A stretch of DNA of 48,593 nucleotides from Davidsoniella eucalypti. Its lineage: Eukaryota; Ascomycota; Sordariomycetes; Microascales; Ceratocystidaceae. Both the position numbers and the translations under genes were made by a program. How positions within the stretch are numbered: position 1 is the first letter of the stretch; the number at the start of each line of letters is the position of its first letter. Where the stretch lies: contig RMBW01000159.1 in assembly GCA_004009845.1 (NCBI GenBank), forward strand, positions 1-48,593, read 5' to 3'. Positions 7,679 to 18,022 of the stretch are shown here, piece after piece. A model generated the notes under the pieces. That model was given only the letters and a program-made list of their open reading frames with translations, ran no database searches and was not told the DNA's origin.

Positions 7679-10439
7679 TATAGTGCAAGTTGTAGTGTCA
7701 AGGAAGCTTTAAACAAGGAGGGACAAAAGGAACAAGTCAAAGAAGTGAAGAGGGGGGGAGAGGTGAGAAACAAAAGTAGAGCAGGCTTGGTGGAAGTAAA
7801 CAGATTATTAGATTATCATGATGTAAAAGAATGTAGAGAGAAAGGTGTCCGAACTCAGTTCAACGAAAGAATGGCTTAGATCTAATAGCAAAATCAGACC
7901 TAGAAAAATGAAGTGAAAGGCGGGTGGTCTCTCAAAAGCCATAAAGCAAGAGTTGAGGCAGAGGATGTCGTGAGTTCTTATAAGACTCGCACTGCCCCAG
8001 CTTGAGTCTCCCCAGTTTTATGCTGGATACATTGGACACACCAGAATGGTCGATTATCTCATGTCTCTACTTTTTTACCGCTGATTATTATTATGCCGTC
8101 CTTCTACTGCTGGCTGCTGCGGTCACAGAGTTTGCCTAGCAAAGCGCTATTTCCCCTTCTCTACATATTATACGATGGATTGCCGGGGTCATGTAGCTAA
8201 AAATGACCATCAGTCTAGTCGTTCTAGTCTTGGGTGACGTTTCAGACTCCGTAAATGGAGTCTTGATGTACCCTTGTAATGGGCATTTGCAGTAACCAAA
8301 TTTCCTCCCGGAGGGTTACATTAAGAAGGATTACTGATGTCTTAATTTTTACCGTTCTTTTTATCAACTTACTGTCAATAGCAAAAAGAAAAAGCCATGC
8401 TCGATAGTACGTAAAACCAAATGCTTAATCAACTTCAGATAGGAAGGGATTCAAGGAACATGGAGGTGGTCCAAGCAGCCATAAGCACCGCATATCTGTG
8501 TTAAAGCATTGATCTTGATTCTCAATCTTGTGTCTTGCGGTTGGTATGATGAGAGCAGGAACTTGGCTGTGAGATTGTAGCTAAAGCCAAGTTTCATGGT
8601 GAAATTAGGCTTCGATCTTTTTTTTTCTCTTGTTTTTGTCTACTATTAGACAGCGTATCTTGCCGGACGACACTTCATGATGAAATAAAGAGTCTCTAGG
8701 CTGCAAGTGGCATACGCCACTGTGGGTAATTTATGCAGTTCTTACAGGATTAGTGAGTGTTGCTCTATGGCAGCAGCAGACGATTTGTGAGTATTGACTC
8801 TGGATTCATTTCCCCTCAATCTCTCGGTCTCTCTGCCTGACCGGATAGCTATAGTTTTGTTGCAAAGTACATACGTAGTCAGCAACATCAAACATCTGAG
8901 CTTCAACCTTTACATGTAAGTGACAGGCCCCTCTATTGGTCGAGCACTGGCCAAGCCGTTCGAAATAGCATGTAACTTTCATACCATGGCTGTAGAAGTG
9001 TATTCTGCTCAGTCTTTTTTTCTTCTTTTTCTCACGTTTATCAATCCGTGATCGCCAAAGCCGGTGCCGTAATCCTCGAGTTGAGATGGTCGCTGAAACA
9101 AAGGTTGGGCCTGCCATTGTTCTCTTGAATCAAGCCGAGCTTTGATGGTGAACCAACTGTCATAGTAGCAGTCTCACACGCCCTTCACTATTCTCTGCTC
9201 GGGTTTCCTGGCTATAGGATATAGGATGGCTGCGTCCAGGCTTTGATTTGATATCGCATCTGTCTTGGTCTCGGGTTGCAGAGGTTCTTTGTATTTTGTG
9301 AGGAGCGTTCTCGTTATAGCGGTTCGTAGTATGTTTTAATCTCACAATGATAGACGGTACGCTATGAGAGATCTTTGGATAGATCCTCTATGATACAAGA
9401 CTTATTAAGGAATAATTCGAGGTCGTTTTTTGTGGGACAATTACGCTTCTTGTCTATTTTTGGTCACGGCAACTCGGGCAATGATATAGCGTTGCTTCTC
9501 ACGTGATTTGTTGCTTTTTATAACCCTAGGATACGAAATACGCCAGGTGGAATTACAATGACATCAACCATTTGTTGTTCCACCTGAAAGATTTGAGAGC
9601 AAACAACATGGCAAGAAAAGTGGCATACAGAATAATAAAGGAATAGAGCAACACAATTCTGACAGCAATATGTACTCGAATATATTATACATACTCGAAC
9701 CCAAAATTGACTTTTAAATATATATAGTTATCTATTTTTTTCAATTCATCGAGCTATGAAGAGGTGAGCAAATAAGAATGATACCCTCTACCACCTTGAT
9801 CTTACAAATGACTAGAGTAGCAACATGTTTTTGGAGTACAACAATACATGGCCACAATCATATACAATGTATGCACATACAAATATAAAGCCTTTGTCTT
9901 TGTCATCGTAGCTTTAAGCGTGCCTTCGGATCTTCTCGACTATGCAGGAGGTACTTCCCGTCTCTGCAGAGTTGCATATGGTTAAATGTTATAAACGTAA
10001 ACGTACAACTAGACAAGTCAAGTCCAACGCCCGAGGCAACCTCTTCACAGTACTCGACGCCTCTATTTTTTCGTGTTTTCTTCTCTTCATTCTTTTTTCT
10101 ACATACTTTGCCCCGCTACAGCGATAAATATTGCCCTGCTAAGGCTTGTCACAATCAGGCTTAAAAGGCTGTTGGCGTTTTGCACACTGTCTGCGTCTTT
10201 TACCTTCCCTGTTCCCTAGATAACACCTTTTTCTTTTCTCTCGTCTGTCGATCCCCTATTGTGCTGGATAACATCAGAGGAAAAAAACCTCCGTTCTATT
10301 TTCAAATACTCTGTGTGAGCTCGGACTCTTTCTGTCATCTTCAGGCTATCTTTCTCTGTGCTCTAGGGAGTCAAAGCCCGCCCTGTTTCACAACCCAGAG
10401 TCTTGTTGCTACCAAACTAAATCGGATAACCCTAACAAG
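7679..10439. other. Intergenic, 2.8 kb, GH16 promoter side and upstream of membrane-protein gene
   Basis: No ORF here resembles a protein. The first few hundred bases are the GH16 upstream region. Two adjacent dyads lie at 8244-8263 and 8292-8319, and a 9-bp inverted repeat (CAGGTGGAA / TTCCACCTG) at 9544-9586. The last ~350 bases before 10440 are CT-rich on the + strand, as is common just upstream of fungal start sites. Confidence 0.6.
8244..8319. repeat. Two neighbouring short dyad sequences
   Basis: AGACTCC-GTAAAT-GGAGTCT (8244-8263) is a perfect 7-bp inverted repeat. About 28 bases later, GTAACC ... GGTTAC (8292-8319) encloses CCTCC-C-GGAGG. They could be binding sites or RNA hairpins; no function is shown. 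Confidence 0.4.
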
Positions 10440-11780
10440 ATGCCGTCAAAGCTCCTCGCCGTTGGCGTGCTGCTGGTGAGCTGTGTGATTGGAACCCAGA
10501 ATACCATGCTACTGGGCTTCCACAATGGCCTATTCAAGATTATTGGCGACAACGTCACTGCCCTAGTGGCCCACAAGCCCGGCGCAGGCTTTCCCGCCGG
10601 CCCTCAGCCGTTTGCTACTGTTTATACCGGCGTGGCTCAGATTGACCGCGTTCTGTGCGATGTCATCGCCTACTTCGTGCTGTTGATGCAGCCGCCGCAG
10701 GACTGGGGGTTGCGGGCCGCATGGATCTATCTCTTCATGCAGCTGTACGGCATCTGGCAGATCGTGAACCTGGAGCAGTTCCGTAGTGAGAACGCACGGA
10801 GACTTATCAGACAGTATGTGTTGCTCTATTACTAGTACACTTTTCCGCTGGGGTTGCCTGTTGTTTCAGGAAGTGAGAAATGCTAACCAACGATTCACAG
10901 CACTCATATCATCGGCCTAATCTTCCAGATTGCCTCGGTCGCCTTCACGATGCCTCTGTATCTAGCCTTCCATATTCTCACCACGACTTCCCAGCCCTAT
11001 GCCCCCGGCTCTCTCTCTATTGCCTACGCTGACCGCATCTCCGGTCCCGTTGTCGGCTTTTTATCCTATTGGCTCCCGCTGCTAGTCATAGCAGTCCCCA
11101 ATGGACTAGACAGTCCTGCATTCTACTATGTAGCGGCTCTATGGCAGTTCTTTCCGCTGGTTACACGCTTTTGGCACCCTATCGTCAAGTATATCAATCT
11201 CGGCCAACCCAAGACACCGGACGAAAAACGCCGCAAGTCTGCCCTGCGCGTGACAGAGAGGGAGGTGGACCCGGAGGAAGAGGAGGCGCCAAGATGTTCC
11301 AAGCCTGCTAAACACCTGTCCACTGTCTATCGTGATGCTTTCACCACCGGAGTGACATCACAGGTAGTGCTTTCGATCTTGATTCTCGTCACGCCTGCGT
11401 CGCTCCCACAGTTTGTGCCTAATACAATCCGCACCGCCATCGGCGAGATCACCTTTGCCAAGGTGTTCAAGCCCTACTACTTCGACAACACCCCCATAAT
11501 CAATCCTGCTGACACCGCTGGATCTATGCCCGTACTTCCTACGCTGTGTTTAACGTTTCTGCAATGGGATATCTTCGCCTGTTCCGTCGCTTTCATGACG
11601 TGGGCTATCTTCCAGGCCATGAAGGGCGGCATGAAGGGCAAAGAGCGTGGCTTCTTTGCAACCATGGCTAGCTCCATCTTTTGGGGCCTACTTGGTGGTC
11701 CAGCAACTGCTGGGGCAGTGTTGCTATCTCGTCGTGACAAAGACAACCGCATTATAGCTGCCAACACAGAGAAAGAGTGA
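10440..11780 (+). CDS. Multi-pass membrane protein, unknown function
   Basis: Two exons, 10440-10813 and 10901-11780, with an 87-nt intron (GTATGT donor, GCTAAC branch, CACAG acceptor) give 417 residues. About eight or nine hydrophobic segments can be seen, starting at residue 4 (a possible signal anchor, KLLAVGVLLVSCVIGTQ) and ending near residue 400. A charged loop with a DPEEEEE run lies between the sixth and seventh. The N-terminal half has NTMLLGFHNGLFKIIGDNVTA and AQIDRVLCDVIAYF, which look like a conserved fungal membrane family I cannot name. No transporter or enzyme motif is recognised. Fungal membrane-bound terpene cyclases are also multi-pass but much shorter (~240 residues), so that reading is not supported. 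The CT-rich leader upstream fits the chosen ATG. The gene is convergent with the 1845-residue gene. Confidence 0.8.
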
Positions 11781-12484
11781 TTTCTTTCGGAATTCACGAT
11801 ATATGCATCGATTTCTAGATATCAAGTTGATGTGGTTTTTTCTATATATGTAGTAGGTTGATGTTATCAAACGCAAGTAAAGTATCTAAGAAACAAAAAG
11901 ACAAAAGTGCTCTGAAGGGGCGTATCATCATATCGTTAGGCTAAGAAAGATGCAAAACAGAATAAAATACTTTAGCAAACCCGCCATAAAAAAAGAAAAC
12001 AAGCAAAACGATGGAGGACGTATAGAACGAAGAACGAAGGGAGGACAAAGCAACAAGCAAAACGATGGAGGACGTATAGAACGAAGAACGAAGGGAGGAC
12101 AAAGCAACAAGCAAAGAAAAAATAAGACTTCAACGAGTGCGTCAAGGAAATAGAAAGGCTAGATGGATGAAAAAGAAGCACAAAAGCAATGCTCGAAAGT
12201 GATGATGTAAATGAAACGAGAAGAGTGAAGCAGAAAAAGAAAAGAAAAACACGCATCTCACATGACTTGAACGCCGAGTTCGCAGTCACTTTGTTGTTTG
12301 CGGTATAAGTAAGTGAAAATGGAGTATTTGTTCGTGTAACAATCCAATCCTCCCCGTCCAATAGTAGAGTAAATAGTAAAATAAAATACCAACCAGATTT
12401 GCCTATCCACCAGCCAATATCCATCCATTCGACTTTCCCCTAGAGATTTTTTTATATTTCCAAGCCAAGCAAGACGTCGTCAAA
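11781..12484. other. Convergent intergenic region with a 54-bp tandem repeat
   Basis: Tail-to-tail space between the membrane-protein gene (+) and the large disordered-protein gene (-). It holds the 54-bp duplication described separately and otherwise AT-rich 3' UTR-like sequence. No gene is seen. Confidence 0.6.
11998..12115. repeat. 54-bp tandem repeat, 2.2 copies
   Basis: The unit beginning AACAAGCAAAACGATGGAGG occurs at 11998-12051 and again at 12052-12105 without a visible mismatch, followed by a ten-base partial third copy. Perfect identity suggests a recent duplication. The period is a multiple of three, so the repeat keeps open frames on both strands, but no supported gene covers it. 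Confidence 0.9.
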
Positions 12485-15400
12485 CTAGTTGTTGGCTGAT
12501 TGCGAGTATCCGGCCGAGGCCCTTCGCTCGCGCCGTGCCCGCTCTTTCTCCTCGCGGATCTTAGCCCAGGACTCATACTTGGCCAGCTGTTCTGGCGTGT
12601 CGACCCATTTGCGTGCAAGGCCCTTCTTGCGAAGTCTGCGACGCAACTGACGTTTGCTCTCAAAGCTGAGATGAGTGCTGTCAACCTGTGTGATATCAGT
12701 GCCCGTGACCCAGTCGAAGATGTCAGCCATTTGATCGTCAATGTCCTGTACTGCTTGGTTGAGAATGGCGCGGCCGGCACCGCCAGTTGTCCATTGATCA
12801 ACCTTGACGGGAATAGTGTAGCCGAACACAGGGTCATCTGATTGCCAGACGCAAGGACCCGAGCATGTCATAGGCCGGCAATACTTCTGGCACATAGCAG
12901 ATTCCGTAGCATACCAGATGCCAATGAGTGCAACAATAAGTCCGACGATAGTGAGGCGGAAAGGTGACCTGCTGTACATCCGCGGCATGGGAACGTCAAT
13001 GCTAACGACATCCATCGATGCAGAAGAGGCACGACGGCTAAGGTTGAAACCAGATGACGACTTCTTGAGGACACCCTTGGGCTTTTCCGTGGATTTATCC
13101 TTGGATGTAGGCGAAGATACGGGAGATGCCGCCATGATAGTGCTGTCGATAGTAGTCGACTTTGTGCGTTTGCGGAGCTGAGCATGTCTGGTAGAGAGAT
13201 CTTCGATAGACTCGGCCCACATACGGCTGGACGTCATCTTGCCCTCCGTGTACGTGGAGGGGACTAGAGTCTCGTAATCATCATCAGATGATAATTCAGC
13301 CATGTCTTTAGTTTGCTCTATCGTATTGTCGGTCTCTTTGGCCTCTTCCTTGGTCTCGGCTTGATGGATAACAACCTTCTTTGACTGTGGGCCCTTGGTC
13401 TGCTTCGGCTTGATGTTGTCAATATCGAATTCATAATCGCTCTCTTCATCAGACTCTACGGCTGAAGTGTTGTGAGATATTTCAGGTAGTATCTGAACAG
13501 TCTCCATATTTCGACTGCGAGTAAACTGATCTTGCAATTTAGAAATGCCCTTCTTGGATAGCCGGATATTCATGAGTGCCTTATCACACGCTGCTACCTC
13601 TTGTTCTGCGGTTCGAGTAGACACCTGCGAAGCTCGGCCGCTGCTTCCACGAAGAGATCTGGAGACAGCAACTCGAGTCTCCGGTTCCCGTGGTTGAGCG
13701 TCTTGAGCTAGAAACTCGGATAGATCCTCAATATCCATTGTCGAATCCTCAATGTTGTACTGACGCTGAAGTTCACGAAGGTCATCCCGCACCGAAGGAG
13801 TCTTGGCAGTGTTGATAGGCTGGCGACGAGACGAATGAGAGCGCGAACGGATACGAGACGCTTCACTAGCGGTAGAAGAGGAATGATAGTCCACTAGGCG
13901 ATCCCGACTAGAGGCTCGTGAGGATGTAGTGCTATTGGCATAGCTCATAGAAACAGCACGACGACCATGCCCCTTTGATGTCTTGGCATTGTTGCTCTCA
14001 GAGATAACATCCAGCCGGCTCAAGCTGTGCTTAGAAGACAGCGAGCTTTCGCCGAATGATCCTATGCGACGAGGCATTTGGAAAGAGTCCATCTTGGAAA
14101 TTGGAGGAGGGCGAGGAGTTTCAATCGGGAATCCATCAACAATAGCAGGCTCTAAAACTGGGGAGTCCATTGCCTTTGTGTTTGTCAACGAGTTGGACGG
14201 GAACTGGGCCAATTCACAGCTCATGCGCGGTGATGGTACAGAGGCATTAGCCGGATCGTGGAGACGGTGTAGCTCTGTACCAGATGGATTGCGGCTCAAA
14301 CGCTTAGCACGAGTTGTAGAGTCGGTAGAAGCGGCACGGCGATGCATGCGGAGCAAGTCGATATTGGGGACAGAATCAGGAATTGGAGATGGCGCCAAAC
14401 CAGGAGAAGATGTAGCGGGCGAGATAGGGCCGTTCAAGGCAGTCTTTACCTTCACATCAATTCTCGGTGGGCTAGAGCGAGTGCGGGAATGTGTCGAGGG
14501 ACTGCGAGCAGACTCCTCTGTGTTGATAGGGGCCGGCGAGGGACTCATAGCGCGGGTTTGCATGACCTCAGCGGCAGCAACAGCAGCAGCTTCCATGGAA
14601 GCACGCTTCTCTGCCCGTGAAATACGACGGTGACTCGCAAGACGAGCCAGGTCAGCGTCGTTGTCAGACTCATGTTCAATCTCCACCACAGACCCACGTT
14701 TAGATGCAGTAGTGCTGCTATCGCGACGCTTGAATAGAGTCAATGATGAGGCAGGCAGGCTGGAAATCAAGTTTGGCACGATAGACGAAACTATGCCCGA
14801 ATGATCGGAGTGTCTCGGTGCCACAGATATAGATGCGATAAGACCAACTGCATTAGATGCGTTTGTGGCTGTTGTGGCAGCGGTAGTAGGGCGAGGGGCA
14901 GAAGCATTAGAGCGGTCGGTTGAAGCAGATGCACTGCGCTGTGAATATATCGAGTTTTGGTCAACGGCCTGCTGGATAGAAGTCGAAGAGATGACACGCA
15001 TGGGCTTACGCTCAGCGTGCGTTGAGGAAGTGGATGCGCTTCTTTGTGACTTGCGATCAGACAAGATGGAGGTCGATGATGCCTTACGCGTAGGTGACAA
15101 GATAGAATGAGTCGACGAGCTGCGCTTGGCCGTCCGCTGGAGATCAAGAGAGTTCGACGAGGAATACTCGCCTCCACGAGGAAGGACAGCTGACACTGGA
15201 GCAGAGGTGGGCTGCTGTTTGGGAGATTCGGGCGAGCCAGGAATTGGTGCCAACGTTAAGGAAAGAGGCGAAGTCGGTGAAATATGAGGAAGCATTGGCT
15301 GAGAGATCTGGCTGGGGGGAGGCTGGAGCTGCGTTTGGGGTTCAGCAACAGCCGGCTCTACAATTAGGTCAAGCGAGATATCATCAACCGTATCCCGAGC

Positions 15401-18022
15401 CTCAGGGACTGAGACCACAGCAGGTGAAACAGGCGCGGCAACTTCAGGCATCGCGGGAGCGGAGGCGGGGGCGAGAACAGGCTTGACCTCAGCGAGGGTC
15501 TTCTGAGCGACAGGTTCCACTGGAGCAGAAACTGCGGCATCCATATCACCGAAATCAAGGCCAATAACAGTACCATGAGAGGTGACTCTGTTGTTATGCG
15601 TGGCCCGAGAGACATCCTTTACGAGTCTATCTCGTTGGATCTTGGAAACGATCGGCGATTCCGGGTCCTGAGGAAGATCCTCTAACCGCTCAATATCCTG
15701 TTTCTGTTCTTCCGCCACTCTCTGCACTGCTTGCTCTTCCTCTTCCTCGGGCTCTTCCAAGATTGACTCCTCCATGATGGATTCATCCGGCATATAAGAC
15801 TCATCTTGCATCATGGAATCATCCTGAAGCAGCGAATCATCAGTCATGATAGAGTCGTCGTGGCGGTACGGCGGATCAGAAGTGATAGTAGTGTATGGCT
15901 TGCCGTGATTTTCGGGGGTCTTTAGCTCGGCAGACGCAAACTTGCTCTGGCCAAAAACGCGGTCAGGGGGTGTATCTTTTGGTGGCGGCGTAGGCGGAAC
16001 AGAGTCTGAAGATCCTGGAGTGCAGGAATTTGATCTATTGTTGCTCTGAGGAGGAGTTTCAAAGTGTCTCCGCTCATACCTCGGTGATGGGGTAGGTGAT
16101 ATAACAGGCTCCTTCTTCGAGGACTCCAGGATTGGAGCAGCACGCCGGCGATGGGTGACATAGCTAGACAGCGAGCGAGTACGTGGGTGCGAGTTGAGTT
16201 CTCGAATCTCATCAAGCTTCACAGATGCCATGTTACGGCGAGAAGCTTGGTCAGCTTCACGTTGACGGATCTCCTGTAATTTGCTAGGAGGATTTTCCTC
16301 CTCGGGTTCAGACATCTCCTGCAACGGCTGGAAGTCGGCAGGCACGCTCTTTCTACTTTCGCGCCTGTCACGTTCCGACTCCCGCCGACGATCGGGAGAC
16401 TTAAGGCTCTCTGGGTCACGCATACGTGCGTCTGGAGAACGAACACTACGATCGGAAGACCGTATGCTCAATGAATCTCTATCACGGGTCCGACTACGCG
16501 AGGGCGACCGAACGCCAGAGGGATCCATCTCACGAGAACGCCGGTCGGAAGGGCGAACATTGGCGATTTCTCGCTCTCCGTTCGGGCGAATGATAGTGGT
16601 TGTCGTCGTGAGAACATGGTGGTGTAGATACTCGTTGCCATCGCCGTTAGACTTTTCGATAGCCTTTTCCAGACGGCGGATCTCGTCAAGTCGCTGGTTT
16701 GATAGACGCAAAGTCCGGTCATCTCTCGGGGCGAGGGAGCTACGCGCGCTCTTAGGTGTTTCACCTTCGTATGTACTCTTAGCACGCTTTGGGCTAGTGA
16801 CAGCGCTATTGTGAGGTATGCGCACACGGGGGCTTTCAGATACATCAATTCCCGACATATCATCATCGACAGCCCATGAGTAGCGACTGCTAGGAGACCG
16901 CCCGCTGTAGCTGTAAGAGTGGTGGAGGCCATGGCCCAAAGAAGACGCAGGTCTAGAGGGGGGCGTCGCTTGAATCGCCTGGAACTTCTGGTCGTGGATG
17001 GGCGACATTGGCGGTCTAGGCGACATAGGAGGCGCAAGCTCCTCCTTGACTTCGACAGGTTCAACAACTTCGGTTTCTTTGCTTTCGCCTCTCTTGATAA
17101 AGCGCTTCAGGAAACTCGGCTTCTTAGCGGGAGTTGGGCCGGGCGAGTTCAGAGTTTCTTTCTCTTTTTCCTTCTCCTTCTCCTTCTTGCTGCTCGAGCT
17201 TGCGCTGCTAGGTTCTCGTGACAGGCCGGGCACAAGCTTAAGAAGGCGGCTGGATTTGGTACTAGGCGAGTTCTTGCCGTCTTCTGATAGAAACGAAGTA
17301 ATGGAGCTCTTAGATCCAGCTCGTCGCAAACCGCGCGTTATAGATGGCGACTTGGTAAGCTTGTTGAGAGTCTTTTCTTTAAGGTCGTGCAACGGACGCG
17401 ACTTTATGGTACCAACCTGGTCGGCACTGGGAGATGGTCTCAACACATGATTGTTCGCATCAGGTGATTCCATATCTTCGTAATGGCGCGGCGCCGGGCT
17501 TGGTGAAAGATCCATGGCGGGCGAAAGTGGGCGACCGTTTCTGTTGTAATGGTCACGCTCGTCGTAGCTGATCTCTGAGTCTCCGTCTGTCGCAACAGCC
17601 CCTTCGTCCTCCTCGAGGGCAATGCGGTAGGCTTCCGTTAATGAAATCACTTGTGCGTGGCGTGTCACACTAGCCAGTGACGAGCGGCGGCGTGGTATAG
17701 GGATGCCTTCTGGTGTTATGGCGCCTAGCTCTCGTCGCTTGGCGCTAGACCAAGTTCGTTGGAGAGGGCTCTGTGGTACAGCTCTGCTTCGCAAGTTATC
17801 TGTTGAAGCTGGGCGCTGTCGTCTATGATAGCTCTCATGTGGTGAGGTGGGTGTAGAAGTGCCAAGCGTAGAGTATTCGGGGTCGAAGTTGGCAAAACTT
17901 GCGCTCGAATAGAGAGGTTTGCGGCCCTCTTGATCGATGACAAGTTTGCTGCTGCTGGTAGCAGTTGTTGGTCGGCTAAGATCCGGTCGTATTCTCCAAA
18001 AATCTATGGGCTGTTGAGACAT
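12485..18022 (-). CDS. Large disordered protein with one C-terminal membrane segment (1845 residues)
   Basis: A single intronless ORF. Most of it (about residues 1-1680) is low-complexity, rich in Ser, Arg, Pro and Thr, with SR/RS-like stretches, a basic KEKEKEKEKE run near 280-290 and an acidic EEPEEEEEQ stretch. Short helical, possibly coiled-coil stretches occur (LDEIRRLEKAIEKS; KLDEIRELN). Near residues 1688-1705 is one membrane segment (FRLTIVGLIVALIGIWYA). About 140 residues follow, with a Cys cluster (MCQKYCRPMTCSGPCVW), a folded-looking part (VFGYTIPVKVDQWTTGG) and an Arg/Lys-rich end. One membrane segment near the C-terminus with a small far-side domain recalls nuclear-envelope or ER proteins with a long cytosolic arm, but I do not recognise a family. 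The CAACAGATG context supports the start. Confidence 0.85.
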   Translation of the reverse strand: MSQQPIDFWRIRPDLSRPTTATSSSKLVIDQEGRKPLYSSASFANFDPEYSTLGTSTPTSPHESYHRRQRPASTDNLRSRAVPQSPLQRTWSSAKRRELGAITPEGIPIPRRRSSLASVTRHAQVISLTEAYRIALEEDEGAVATDGDSEISYDERDHYNRNGRPLSPAMDLSPSPAPRHYEDMESPDANNHVLRPSPSADQVGTIKSRPLHDLKEKTLNKLTKSPSITRGLRRAGSKSSITSFLSEDGKNSPSTKSSRLLKLVPGLSREPSSASSSSKKEKEKEKEKETLNSPGPTPAKKPSFLKRFIKRGESKETEVVEPVEVKEELAPPMSPRPPMSPIHDQKFQAIQATPPSRPASSLGHGLHHSYSYSGRSPSSRYSWAVDDDMSGIDVSESPRVRIPHNSAVTSPKRAKSTYEGETPKSARSSLAPRDDRTLRLSNQRLDEIRRLEKAIEKSNGDGNEYLHHHVLTTTTTIIRPNGEREIANVRPSDRRSREMDPSGVRSPSRSRTRDRDSLSIRSSDRSVRSPDARMRDPESLKSPDRRRESERDRRESRKSVPADFQPLQEMSEPEEENPPSKLQEIRQREADQASRRNMASVKLDEIRELNSHPRTRSLSSYVTHRRRAAPILESSKKEPVISPTPSPRYERRHFETPPQSNNRSNSCTPGSSDSVPPTPPPKDTPPDRVFGQSKFASAELKTPENHGKPYTTITSDPPYRHDDSIMTDDSLLQDDSMMQDESYMPDESIMEESILEEPEEEEEQAVQRVAEEQKQDIERLEDLPQDPESPIVSKIQRDRLVKDVSRATHNNRVTSHGTVIGLDFGDMDAAVSAPVEPVAQKTLAEVKPVLAPASAPAMPEVAAPVSPAVVSVPEARDTVDDISLDLIVEPAVAEPQTQLQPPPSQISQPMLPHISPTSPLSLTLAPIPGSPESPKQQPTSAPVSAVLPRGGEYSSSNSLDLQRTAKRSSSTHSILSPTRKASSTSILSDRKSQRSASTSSTHAERKPMRVISSTSIQQAVDQNSIYSQRSASASTDRSNASAPRPTTAATTATNASNAVGLIASISVAPRHSDHSGIVSSIVPNLISSLPASSLTLFKRRDSSTTASKRGSVVEIEHESDNDADLARLASHRRISRAEKRASMEAAAVAAAEVMQTRAMSPSPAPINTEESARSPSTHSRTRSSPPRIDVKVKTALNGPISPATSSPGLAPSPIPDSVPNIDLLRMHRRAASTDSTTRAKRLSRNPSGTELHRLHDPANASVPSPRMSCELAQFPSNSLTNTKAMDSPVLEPAIVDGFPIETPRPPPISKMDSFQMPRRIGSFGESSLSSKHSLSRLDVISESNNAKTSKGHGRRAVSMSYANSTTSSRASSRDRLVDYHSSSTASEASRIRSRSHSSRRQPINTAKTPSVRDDLRELQRQYNIEDSTMDIEDLSEFLAQDAQPREPETRVAVSRSLRGSSGRASQVSTRTAEQEVAACDKALMNIRLSKKGISKLQDQFTRSRNMETVQILPEISHNTSAVESDEESDYEFDIDNIKPKQTKGPQSKKVVIHQAETKEEAKETDNTIEQTKDMAELSSDDDYETLVPSTYTEGKMTSSRMWAESIEDLSTRHAQLRKRTKSTTIDSTIMAASPVSSPTSKDKSTEKPKGVLKKSSSGFNLSRRASSASMDVVSIDVPMPRMYSRSPFRLTIVGLIVALIGIWYATESAMCQKYCRPMTCSGPCVWQSDDPVFGYTIPVKVDQWTTGGAGRAILNQAVQDIDDQMADIFDWVTGTDITQVDSTHLSFESKRQLRRRLRKKGLARKWVDTPEQLAKYESWAKIREEKERARRERRASAGYSQSANN

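Noticed and set aside
8806..9117. 103-codon minus-strand ORF with a Lys run
   Set aside because: The Lys run is a T-rich tract on the other strand; no domain and no conserved start context.
13983..14633. 216-codon + strand ORF and other ORFs opposite the 1845-residue gene
   Set aside because: They are shadows in a Ser/Arg-rich gene whose antisense frames stay open by composition; no domain is seen.
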